From assembly GCA_030614305.1 (NCBI GenBank), contig JAUWKH010000003.1:1-22833 (forward strand): a DNA stretch of 22,833 bases, written 5' to 3'. Each line of letters starts with the position of its first letter. The first letter of the stretch is position 1. The position numbers were made by a program, and so were the translations under genes. The DNA is from Bacteroidota bacterium. GTDB lineage: Bacteria > Bacteroidota > Bacteroidia > Bacteroidales > JADFUO01. The notes under the pieces were generated by a model. The model searched no databases and was not told where the DNA came from. It saw only the letters and a program-made list of their open reading frames with translations. Positions 7,484-14,198 of the stretch are shown piece after piece.

Positions 7484-8185
7484 ATTCTAAATATTGAAAC
7501 TGCTACAAGTATATGCTCTGTTGCTTTGACAAAGAATAATGAATTACTGTCGCACAGAGAGTCTGATGATAAAAATTCTCATTCTTCTAAACTTACATTA
7601 TTTATTGATGAAGTAATTAAAGAAGTTGATATTAATTACACTGATTTGGATGCAATTGCGGTTAGCAAAGGTCCCGGTTCATATACCGGCTTAAGAATTG
7701 GCGTTTCAACTGCAAAAGGCCTGTGTTATGCTTTGGATAAACCTTTAATTTCCGTTGGCACTTTACAAGCAATGGCTCTAGGCTTGGCTGAAAAATTCAT
7801 TACAGAAAAATTATTTGAGAAATCCGTATTATTTTGCCCGATGATTGATGCAAGACGAATGGAAGTTTATTCTGCTTTGTATGATTCAAATAATAAAGAA
7901 GTCAGGGAAATAAGGGCAGAAATTATTGATAAAAACTCGTTCTCGGAATTTTTGCAAAACAATAAAATTATTTTTTTCGGTGATGGTGCTTCAAAGTGCA
8001 AACTGGTTTTATCACACCGGAAAAATGCTATTTTTATTGATGACTTTTTTCCATCAGCTTCATTTATGATTGAAATTGTAAATTTAAAATTCAAGAACAA
8101 AGATTTTGAAGATGTTGCTTACTTTGAGCCGTTTTATTTAAAAGATTTTATTCCTGGAAAACCGAAGGTGAAAGGATTGTATTAG
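7451..8185 (+). CDS. tsaB: tRNA threonylcarbamoyladenosine biosynthesis protein TsaB, with an unusual N-terminal extension
   Basis: TsaB is an inactive homologue of TsaD; in bacteria it joins TsaD and TsaE to place the t6A modification at position 37 of ANN-decoding tRNAs. Seen: ILNIETATSICSVAL from residue 12 (first ATPase-fold strand), SHSSKL, and the hallmark SKGPGSYTGLRIGVSTAKGL at about residues 73-92, followed by the C-terminal half that is divergent in all TsaB. The 244-residue length is slightly above typical. The only ATG that opens the frame is at 7451, overlapping the stop of the antitoxin-like gene, so translation is probably coupled to it. Near the family start the codon is CTG (7472), followed by KIHILNIET; it might be a weak alternative start. 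The gene is expected to be essential or important. Confidence 0.9.
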   Translation: MITIEEVLKIHILNIETATSICSVALTKNNELLSHRESDDKNSHSSKLTLFIDEVIKEVDINYTDLDAIAVSKGPGSYTGLRIGVSTAKGLCYALDKPLISVGTLQAMALGLAEKFITEKLFEKSVLFCPMIDARRMEVYSALYDSNNKEVREIRAEIIDKNSFSEFLQNNKIIFFGDGASKCKLVLSHRKNAIFIDDFFPSASFMIEIVNLKFKNKDFEDVAYFEPFYLKDFIPGKPKVKGLY

Positions 8186-8204
8186 CTTCTAAAAGAAATT
8201 AATT

Positions 8205-8360
8205 ATGGAAACAAAAAAGAAAATTAGTTCTTGTGAAGAATGCAAAATGCGGAAACTTACCGAAAGAAAACCAAATTCATTTTGGGCAAAAGTATGGCGC
8301 TGGCATACTAAATGGTGCCCCGGATGGAAATCTTATCAGAAAGAATTGAATAATTTGTAA
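8205..8360 (+). CDS. Conserved-looking small Cys/Trp-rich protein, 51 residues
   Basis: The frame begins METKKKISSCEECKMRK and continues with an aromatic stretch WAKVWRWHTKWCPGW before ending LNNL. It carries C10-x2-C13 and a third Cys in WCPGW, with several Trp and His. It is preceded by an A-rich stretch, starts 19 bases after tsaB and ends just before a hairpin terminator, so it is likely the last gene of the antitoxin/tsaB transcript. From memory, similar short proteins are found across Bacteroidales, but I know no function. Metal or nucleic-acid binding is possible; nothing proves it. Confidence 0.7.
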   Translation: METKKKISSCEECKMRKLTERKPNSFWAKVWRWHTKWCPGWKSYQKELNNL

Positions 8361-8375
8361 AATAGATAAATATGA

Positions 8376-8402
8376 GGTTGTTCAATAATTATTGAAACAA
8401 CC
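8376..8402. terminator. Bidirectional terminator hairpin between the small ORF and the HMA gene
   Basis: GGTTGTTCAATAA (8376-8388) pairs with TTATTG-A-AACAACC (8389-8402), leaving one bulged A. It sits between convergent stops at 8360 (plus) and 8428 (minus). Confidence 0.65.
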
Positions 8403-8427
8403 CCATTAGTTTTGTCATCTAAAAATA

Positions 8428-8865
8428 TTAGCGAGTTGGTGTGTCCTTTTCGCAAGATTGAGACAATTTCTTTTCACAACCTTTAGACGCTTTCTTATCA
8501 CAGCACTTAGACGATTTCTTTTTACAACACTGTGCTAAATTTTCGTGAGCTTTACAATCGGATTTAATATCATCAGCATCATATCCTAATTTTGAAATTG
8601 CTTTTCTTATATTATCAGGATCGGTTTTGTCAGGATTGTATTTTACTGTTACAATTTTTGTTTCAATGTTTAGCTCAACATTTTTCACTCCTTTTTCAAA
8701 GGATAAATTTGATTCAATTTTTTCTTTGCACTTTTTACAAACTGCAGAGGTTTTGATATTAACTTGCTCAATATTTGATTGTTTTTGAGCAAAACTTTGA
8801 AGACTGATAGCAAAGATAAAAATCAATGCTAAAATTGTGTTAATTGATAATTTTTTTGTTTTCAT
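8428..8865 (-). CDS. Exported heavy-metal-associated (HMA, MerP-like) protein with a Cys-rich tail
   Basis: A 145-residue protein predicted to bind a soft metal ion (copper or similar) outside the cytoplasm. Seen: signal peptide at residues 1-26 ending QSFAQ; an HMA fold at about 32-95 with the ligand motif C43-K-K-C46, followed by VKNVELNIETKIVTVKYNP and the typical end KAISKLGYDADD; and a lysine-rich tail with seven further cysteines, including two CC pairs. The HMA motif is usually GMxCxxC; here the residues before CKKC are TSAV. An ATG at 8913 would add 16 basic residues before the signal peptide, so the ATG at 8865 is chosen. It is the last gene of the minus-strand group with the TonB receptor and the HYC-type protein. 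Probably a periplasmic metal shuttle or sponge. Confidence 0.82.
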   Translation of the reverse strand: MKTKKLSINTILALIFIFAISLQSFAQKQSNIEQVNIKTSAVCKKCKEKIESNLSFEKGVKNVELNIETKIVTVKYNPDKTDPDNIRKAISKLGYDADDIKSDCKAHENLAQCCKKKSSKCCDKKASKGCEKKLSQSCEKDTPTR

Positions 8866-8974
8866 TTTTTTATTTTTTGTTTTTGTTAAATTTTTATTAA
8901 ATGTATTTTTCATAACTTTAAAATTTTAATTATTAATTTATTTTTTGTATTAAAATTACATAGCGTTAAATCAG

Positions 8975-11203
8975 CTAATGTTTTATATAATATCTGAAAC
9001 CGGTATAAATTTTTATACCTGTAATTGGTCCCCAAACCATTGATGAGTCAAAAAATTTTCCAAAAGGATCATCAGCAGCAATTATTGGATTTTCCTGTTT
9101 GAAGTTAGTTAAGTTTTCGCCTCCGATATAAATTTCCCATTTTCTGAAAAACTTAGTAACTTGTGCATTTATAATAGTATATTTTGGCGATTTTGTAGCC
9201 AACTTGTATTCTTCAGTATTCCCATCAGTATTTGGCAGCCTGCTTTCGCCATTGAATTGAGCAGTAAAATCAAATTGCCATTTTTTCATATTACTTGTAT
9301 ATGATAGGTTTATCAATCCTTTATATTTATTTACAAGTGGTTTTGTACTCAGTTTTTCATTAATTGTCATTTTAACATCATTATATCTGAAAGCAGCAAC
9401 TAAATCAAGACCTTTGAATAATTCATAACCTGCTTCAATCTGAAAACTGTTAGAATAAGATTTTCCATCAAGGGTATAAATAATAATTTTTGAAATATCC
9501 TGATCACGATCAATTATTGCCTGATTTATAAAATCTGTTCTGTAATATTCTGCATTGAGGCTGATCTCACGCCCAAAGATGTTAAAATACTTAGTTAGAT
9601 TTACACCATAGTTCCAGGCTTCTTCCATTTTTAATTCATTTTTTATTATCAGTTTTCTGGAACTTGCGAGTAAAAAATTATTTTCGGCTATGATGTTTGG
9701 TGTCCTATAACCCTTTCCAGCAGATGCCCTGAAAATAGTATGTTCATTTACATTATTTTTTATATGCAATCTTGGAGTTAAAATTGTTCCGTAAATATTA
9801 TTAAAATCAGCTCGTAAACCCAGGATCAAAGTAAACTTATCATGATTTTTGTAAGTATATTCAAAAAATCCGCCCGGAACACTCTCCCTTCGTGTAAATG
9901 CACTGTCATTCAGATTTTCATCAAAATCATCAATCAAATAACTAATACCTGTTGTAAAAACATGATCTGTATTTCCTATATAAGATTGAAACATCAGATT
10001 TCCGTAATAGTTATTTTCTTTTGCATTATAATCATTCAGTCCGAAAAATGAATTTTGCCTGTGATAAATAAATGAATTAATAAAAGCAATATTAGTTCCT
10101 GGCTTATTAAATAAATATGCAGTTTTTGTAAAAACTTCATATCGTTTGGTTTTTACATTTATTCCATAAGCATTTGAAGTATCATGCGGCAGAGATTTAT
10201 TAAAATCTAATTGTCCGCCTGTTCTGTCTTCATCAAGAACTTTTATGCCAATCTGACCACGTATATGTTTATTGCTTTCATATTTCCATTTGTTAAAAAA
10301 ATTATATTGCTTAACTAATGGTTGATCTAAAAATGAATCATTATTAGCATCTGTTTTATTTTGGAAATTTTCCACATGGGCAAATATTGCAGTACTCCAG
10401 TGATTATTAACTTTTATTGAAGAATTGGAATTTCCTTCAATTTTCCCAAGACTGTTTGCATAAACGTTTAAAAAAAATATTTCTTCATTATCAGGTTTTT
10501 TATATTCAACATTAATTTGACCGCTTATTGATTCATAACCGTTTTTTACTGAAGAAGTACCTTTTGATATATGAATCGATTCCATCCATGAACCTGGTAT
10601 ATATCCTAATCCATAAGAGGTTGCAAGCCCCCTTAGATTTGGAATGTTTTCAGTCAGGATTTGACTGTAAATTCCGGCAATGCCAAGCAATTGAATTTGC
10701 TTTGCTCCTGAAATAGCGTCGCTGTATGAAACATCTACCGAAGCATTAGTTTCAAAACTTTCAGATAAATTACAGCAAGCTGCTTTTTGTAATTCAGCTC
10801 CTGTAATGTTTTGTGTAAAAACAGGATCTATCCTTGAAATATGACTTCCTGCTGCCTTATGAGCAACAACAACTTCTTCCAGCTCGTGTTTTTTGTCAAG
10901 AATTATTTTCAAATAACCGGTATGATTTTTTGTAACAGTAATTGTGTCATTTTTGTATCCAATAAAACTTATTACAAGTTGAAAGTTTTCATAATCCGGC
11001 AGTAAAAGTTTGAAATAACCATCCTGATTAGTTGTAGTTCCGGTTTGTGTACCCGACAAGTAAACATTAACACCGGGTATCGGTACTTCATGTTTGTGTT
11101 CGTCCATTTCATATATTTTACCTTGAATATCCTGCGAACGAACTTTATTTATTGCAATAGCTGATAATAGCAGGAGTATCATCCAAAATATTTTAAATTT
11201 CAT
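8975..11203 (-). CDS. TonB-dependent receptor, probably for a metal ion or chelate
   Basis: A 742-residue outer-membrane receptor. Seen: signal peptide (1-23, ending VRSQ); a carboxypeptidase-regulatory-like domain at about 26-110 (GVNVYLSGTQTGTTTNQDGYF, beginning near residue 46) with an acidic/His cluster DEHKHE; a plug domain at about 120-240 containing AACCNLSESFETNASVDV, GAKQIQLLGIAG and ISKGTSSVKNGYESISGQIN; then a 22-strand-type beta barrel ending with the aromatic GFRYYIKH. The AACCNLSESFETN plug variant, with adjacent cysteines, is one I associate from memory with Bacteroidetes receptors encoded near HMA and copper genes. The neighbours (HYC-type protein upstream, HMA protein downstream, all same strand) support a metal role. 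The ligand is not proven; iron siderophores or other chelates remain possible. Confidence 0.9.
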   Translation of the reverse strand: MKFKIFWMILLLLSAIAINKVRSQDIQGKIYEMDEHKHEVPIPGVNVYLSGTQTGTTTNQDGYFKLLLPDYENFQLVISFIGYKNDTITVTKNHTGYLKIILDKKHELEEVVVAHKAAGSHISRIDPVFTQNITGAELQKAACCNLSESFETNASVDVSYSDAISGAKQIQLLGIAGIYSQILTENIPNLRGLATSYGLGYIPGSWMESIHISKGTSSVKNGYESISGQINVEYKKPDNEEIFFLNVYANSLGKIEGNSNSSIKVNNHWSTAIFAHVENFQNKTDANNDSFLDQPLVKQYNFFNKWKYESNKHIRGQIGIKVLDEDRTGGQLDFNKSLPHDTSNAYGINVKTKRYEVFTKTAYLFNKPGTNIAFINSFIYHRQNSFFGLNDYNAKENNYYGNLMFQSYIGNTDHVFTTGISYLIDDFDENLNDSAFTRRESVPGGFFEYTYKNHDKFTLILGLRADFNNIYGTILTPRLHIKNNVNEHTIFRASAGKGYRTPNIIAENNFLLASSRKLIIKNELKMEEAWNYGVNLTKYFNIFGREISLNAEYYRTDFINQAIIDRDQDISKIIIYTLDGKSYSNSFQIEAGYELFKGLDLVAAFRYNDVKMTINEKLSTKPLVNKYKGLINLSYTSNMKKWQFDFTAQFNGESRLPNTDGNTEEYKLATKSPKYTIINAQVTKFFRKWEIYIGGENLTNFKQENPIIAADDPFGKFFDSSMVWGPITGIKIYTGFRYYIKH

Positions 11204-11235
11204 AATTTAATGTCATTTAAATAAAATGAATAACC

Positions 11236-11266
11236 CGTTTTGAAAAGGAAATAAATTTTCAAAACG
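11236..11266. promoter_or_regulatory. Perfect 11-bp inverted repeat upstream of the TonB receptor gene
   Basis: CGTTTTGAAAA (11236-11246) and TTTTCAAAACG (11256-11266) are exact inverse copies around a 9-base loop. The element lies 33 bases before the receptor ATG and after the HYC-type gene. On the minus strand it is not followed by a T tract, so a simple terminator is unlikely. A repressor operator or an RNA stem controlling the receptor are the main options. Confidence 0.55.
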
Positions 11267-11297
11267 AAAAAATTAAAAAGTATGTAACAGTGATAAT

Positions 11298-11768
11298 TTA
11301 TAATATAGGAGGGGCAATCTTGAGCTGATGAATAAAATATACTAGTGATTTTCCATAAAGAAGAGGAATAATAATTATAGGTTTAATATTTTTATTATCA
11401 TTAATATCAGTGAAGGATTTTTTATCATTTTCAAATAACCTGAATATTATTGTACTAAAAAACTTCAATGTGTTTTTTACTTGAGGTACGTCATAAATGG
11501 TTGTCAGTTTATAAAATTGTAAACTTGTTTTGCAGCAACTTGATTTATCACAACTTTTTTTTTGCTTATTATCAACTTTGTCTTCTAATGAACAACATTT
11601 ATTTGATTCATCCGAATGATTATTACATTCGGTTTTATTGATAAAAAATGAATAATCTGTTAAATTATTACAATAACAATGGTGGCTGTATATACTAAAA
11701 CCAATTGTTGTAACAAGTATAACAATTATTAAAATTAGTGATGATATTTTCTTTATTAAATAGTTCAA
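11298..11768 (-). CDS. HYC_CC_PP-type Cys-rich membrane-anchored protein
   Basis: A 156-residue protein with an N-terminal hydrophobic segment (about 8-27) followed by H29-H-C-Y-C33, then C48, C58-C59, C73, C78-C79, and a C-terminal APPIL. The order of a His/Cys cluster, CC pairs and a terminal PP matches the Bacteroidetes family named HYC_CC_PP, although the first motif reads HCYC rather than HYC. No biochemical function is established to my knowledge; the cysteines and the neighbouring receptor and HMA genes point to metal sensing or handling at the envelope. The only available start is TTG at 11766-11768: no ATG occurs before the hydrophobic segment, and a full GGAGGT ribosome binding site sits 5 bases upstream. 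First gene of the minus-strand operon. Confidence 0.75.
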   Translation of the reverse strand: MNYLIKKISSLILIIVILVTTIGFSIYSHHCYCNNLTDYSFFINKTECNNHSDESNKCCSLEDKVDNKQKKSCDKSSCCKTSLQFYKLTTIYDVPQVKNTLKFFSTIIFRLFENDKKSFTDINDNKNIKPIIIIPLLYGKSLVYFIHQLKIAPPIL

Positions 11769-11773
11769 TTTTA

Positions 11774-11779
11774 ACCTCC
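11774..11779 (-). promoter_or_regulatory. Shine-Dalgarno site supporting a TTG start
   Basis: Minus strand GGAGGT, 5 bases before the TTG at 11768. Strong SD sites are uncommon in this window, and this one fixes the non-ATG start of the HYC-type gene. Confidence 0.7.
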
Positions 11780-11791
11780 GGATAATTAACG

Positions 11792-11799
11792 CAAAAATA
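11792..11799 (-). promoter_or_regulatory. -7 promoter box of the metal operon
   Basis: Minus strand TATTTTTG, matching TAnnTTTG, 23 bases upstream of the TTG start; the region beyond is an AT-alternating tract with no clear -33 element. This predicts a short leader. Confidence 0.5.
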
Positions 11800-11897
11800 A
11801 TATATATTATTATATAAATCTATACATCTATTAATTTAAAATTCAAAATTATTATATCTATTTAAAAAAGAAGTAAAACATAATCAAAATTTTTTTT

Positions 11898-11905
11898 TAA
11901 TTTTG
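11898..11905 (+). promoter_or_regulatory. -7 promoter box of the crotonase operon
   Basis: TAATTTTG matches TAnnTTTG and lies 27 bases before the ATG at 11933. The TTG at 11903 that would lengthen the crotonase is part of this box. No clear -33 element. Confidence 0.5.
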
Positions 11906-11932
11906 GAAATTCAAAAAAATCAAATTCAAATT

Positions 11933-12700
11933 ATGGATTACGAAATATTAAAACTTAAAATTGAAGATGGTATTGCTTTGGTTACTATTAGTCGTCCTGA
12001 AGCATTAAATGCACTGAATTCAAGGTTTTTCCAAGAAATGGACGACATAGTGGCTTCCATTGCTGTAAATGAAAAAGTTAAAGTGATGATAATAACAGGC
12101 GAAGGCAAGGCATTTGTTGCAGGAGCCGACATTGCCGAAATGGTTGATATGACACCGGAGAAGGGAACTGCATTTTCAAAGTTAGGACAAAATACCTTCA
12201 GCAGTCTTGAAAAACTGGAAATTCCTGTTATTGCAGCTATAAACGGTTTTGCTCTTGGAGGAGGACTGGAATTGGCAATGGGATGTGATTTTCGCATAGC
12301 AAGTTCTAAAGCTAAGTTCGGACAACCGGAAGTTAATTTAGGAATGATCCCGGGATATGCCGGCACGCAACGCTTGCCACGCCTTGTTGGCCTGGCTGAT
12401 GCACTTTATATGCTTACATCCGGTGAAATGATACGAGCAGAAGATGCACTACGTATAGGTTTGGTTCAAAAAGTTGTTGAACCGGAAGAACTTATTAATG
12501 AAGTTAAAAAAATTGCCAAAACCATTGCTTCCAAAGGTCCTAAGGCTGTTAAAAAAGTAAAATATGTAGCACGTAAGGGATTGCGTTCCGAATTTGAAAA
12601 AGGCTGTGATTTGGAAGCGAATTATTTTGGTTCTCAATTTAAAGATGAAGGTGAAGAAGGCATGAAAGCATTTCTTGAAAAAAGAAAACCTGATTGGTAA
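11933..12700 (+). CDS. Enoyl-CoA hydratase / crotonase
   Basis: A 255-residue crotonase that hydrates trans-2-enoyl-CoA to 3-hydroxyacyl-CoA (or dehydrates in reverse). Seen: oxyanion-hole segments AFVAGAD (60-66) and NGFALGGGLE (104-113); both catalytic glutamates of the hydratases, E113 in GGGLELAMGCD and E133 in FGQPEVNLG; then GMIPGYAGTQRLPR. Having both Glu residues supports true hydratase activity rather than another crotonase-fold reaction. The ATG at 11933 gives a standard family length; the TTG ten codons earlier overlaps the promoter box. First gene of a three-gene run with a hydroxyacyl-CoA dehydrogenase and a thiolase, which together process C4 or longer acyl-CoA. Chain-length preference cannot be read. 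Confidence 0.93.
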   Translation: MDYEILKLKIEDGIALVTISRPEALNALNSRFFQEMDDIVASIAVNEKVKVMIITGEGKAFVAGADIAEMVDMTPEKGTAFSKLGQNTFSSLEKLEIPVIAAINGFALGGGLELAMGCDFRIASSKAKFGQPEVNLGMIPGYAGTQRLPRLVGLADALYMLTSGEMIRAEDALRIGLVQKVVEPEELINEVKKIAKTIASKGPKAVKKVKYVARKGLRSEFEKGCDLEANYFGSQFKDEGEEGMKAFLEKRKPDW

Positions 12701-12720
12701 AATTCCGGAATTTTTTATTT
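12699..12720 (+). terminator. Possible weak attenuating hairpin after the crotonase gene
   Basis: AAAATTCCGGAATTTT (12699-12714) is a perfect palindrome that overlaps the stop codon and runs into a T tract (12711-12720). The stem would be only 6 A/T pairs around CCGG, so termination is likely partial. Confidence 0.3.
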
Positions 12721-12798
12721 TCTGTCTTTATTAAACTCATCCCAGTTAAACGGAAAAAAATAAATTACAAATAAATTATAATCAAATATTAATAACCA

Positions 12799-14136
12799 AT
12801 GAATTACGAAGAAAGACTTAAAAATGTGACGGTGCTTGGCGCCGCCGGAAAAATGGGCAGCGGAATTTTGCTGCTTACTGCTGTGGAAATGGCTGATATT
12901 AGCCTTAAACCCGAAAATCGGACCAAAACTTATGTTTTGAATGCAATGGATGTGTCGCATGAAGGACTGGCAGGATTACTGAAATACCTTAAAGTTCAGG
13001 TTCTGAAAATTGCCGAGAAAAAAACGGTTCTGCTCAGAAAAATATATGCCGACAGAACCGACCTTATTGAGAACAAAGATATTATTGACCAGTATGTCTT
13101 TGATGTTATCAATATTGTACGACCTGTAACTAAATTAGAAGCAACTTACGATTCAAACCTGATTTTTGAAGCTGTAAGTGAAAATAAAGATTTGAAAGTT
13201 AAATTGCTTTCACAGATTGACAGTAATAATCCTAATGATCCATGGTATTTTACAAATACATCTTCTGTACCAATAAATGTTGTTGAAAAAGAAGCAGGTC
13301 TTGAAGGCAGGATTCTCGGATTCCATTTTTATAATCCTCCTGCAATCCAAAAATTAGTTGAACTGATTGTTACTGATAAAACTAAAAAAGAAGTTGTTGA
13401 ATTTGCAAAAACCTATGCAAAAAATTTACGAAAGATCATTGTTCCTTCAAATGACTTTGCAGGATTTATCGGTAATGGACATTTTATGCGCGACGCACTT
13501 CATGCAATTACCGAAGCCGAAGCTCTTGCTAAAGATATGCCGTTTGTTGAAGCAGTTTATATGGTGAATAAAGTTGCACAGGAATTTCTTGTCAGACCAA
13601 TGGGAATATTCCAGTTGATTGATTATGTAGGTATTGATGTTGTTCAGTTTATTATGAAAGTGATGAACCCGTTTGTAAAGGATGAAGAATTACATAGCTC
13701 CCTCTTGGATAAAATGATTGAACTTGGAGTAAAAGGCGGCCAAAAGTCCAATGGCTCACAAAAAGACGGATTTTTAAAATACGAAAAAGGACAGCCTGTT
13801 GCTATTTTTGACCCTGATAAAAAAGAATATATCCCGATATCGGAATTTAAGGATAAGTGTGATAAAAAATTAGGACCTATTCCGGAACCAAAATTATCAT
13901 GGAAATCAATAATCCGTCGTCCTGATAAAGATGTCTTACTAAAAGATTTCTTTAAAACAATGAAAACAATGAAAACATTTGGTGCCGAATTAGCTGTAAA
14001 ATACGGAAAACGTTCAAACGAAATTGGTAAAAAGTTAGTAGCCGATAATGTTGCTAATAACGAAAATGATGTCAATACTGTTATGCTTACCGGATTTTTC
14101 CATGCTTATGGCCCTGTGAATACATTTTTTGATTAA
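12799..14136 (+). CDS. 3-hydroxyacyl-CoA dehydrogenase, monofunctional
   Basis: A 445-residue NAD-dependent oxidoreductase interconverting 3-hydroxyacyl-CoA and 3-ketoacyl-CoA. Seen: dinucleotide motif V-L-G14-A-A-G17-K-M-G20, spaced GxxGxxG rather than the usual GxGxxG; FEAVSEN at about 123-129; TNTSSVPI; catalytic histidine H176 in GFHFYNPP with LVELI after it; then DFAGFIGNG, where the C-terminal helical domain begins, and GIFQLIDYVGIDV. It is longer than the common 280-320-residue form: extra residues sit after the first strand (about 35-100) and at the C terminus (about 330-445). The ATG at 12799 directly precedes the nucleotide-binding strand. It lies between crotonase and thiolase genes in one operon. 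Confidence 0.9.
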   Translation: MNYEERLKNVTVLGAAGKMGSGILLLTAVEMADISLKPENRTKTYVLNAMDVSHEGLAGLLKYLKVQVLKIAEKKTVLLRKIYADRTDLIENKDIIDQYVFDVINIVRPVTKLEATYDSNLIFEAVSENKDLKVKLLSQIDSNNPNDPWYFTNTSSVPINVVEKEAGLEGRILGFHFYNPPAIQKLVELIVTDKTKKEVVEFAKTYAKNLRKIIVPSNDFAGFIGNGHFMRDALHAITEAEALAKDMPFVEAVYMVNKVAQEFLVRPMGIFQLIDYVGIDVVQFIMKVMNPFVKDEELHSSLLDKMIELGVKGGQKSNGSQKDGFLKYEKGQPVAIFDPDKKEYIPISEFKDKCDKKLGPIPEPKLSWKSIIRRPDKDVLLKDFFKTMKTMKTFGAELAVKYGKRSNEIGKKLVADNVANNENDVNTVMLTGFFHAYGPVNTFFD

Positions 14137-14198
14137 ACAGTATTTTAAAAAAATATATAAGAATTCATAAATTAAATAAAGACTAAAATTTTTAAAAA

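Noticed and set aside
8866..8913. Upstream ATG at 8913 as the HMA protein start
   Set aside because: It would place 16 basic residues before a complete signal peptide; the ATG at 8865 gives a standard signal sequence.
11938..12366. A 142-codon minus-strand open frame inside the crotonase gene
   Set aside because: It lies fully antisense to a well-supported crotonase with catalytic motifs; composition is that of a shadow frame.
13644..14075. A 143-codon minus-strand open frame inside the hydroxyacyl-CoA dehydrogenase gene
   Set aside because: Antisense shadow; low-complexity Phe/Ser-rich translation and no start signals.
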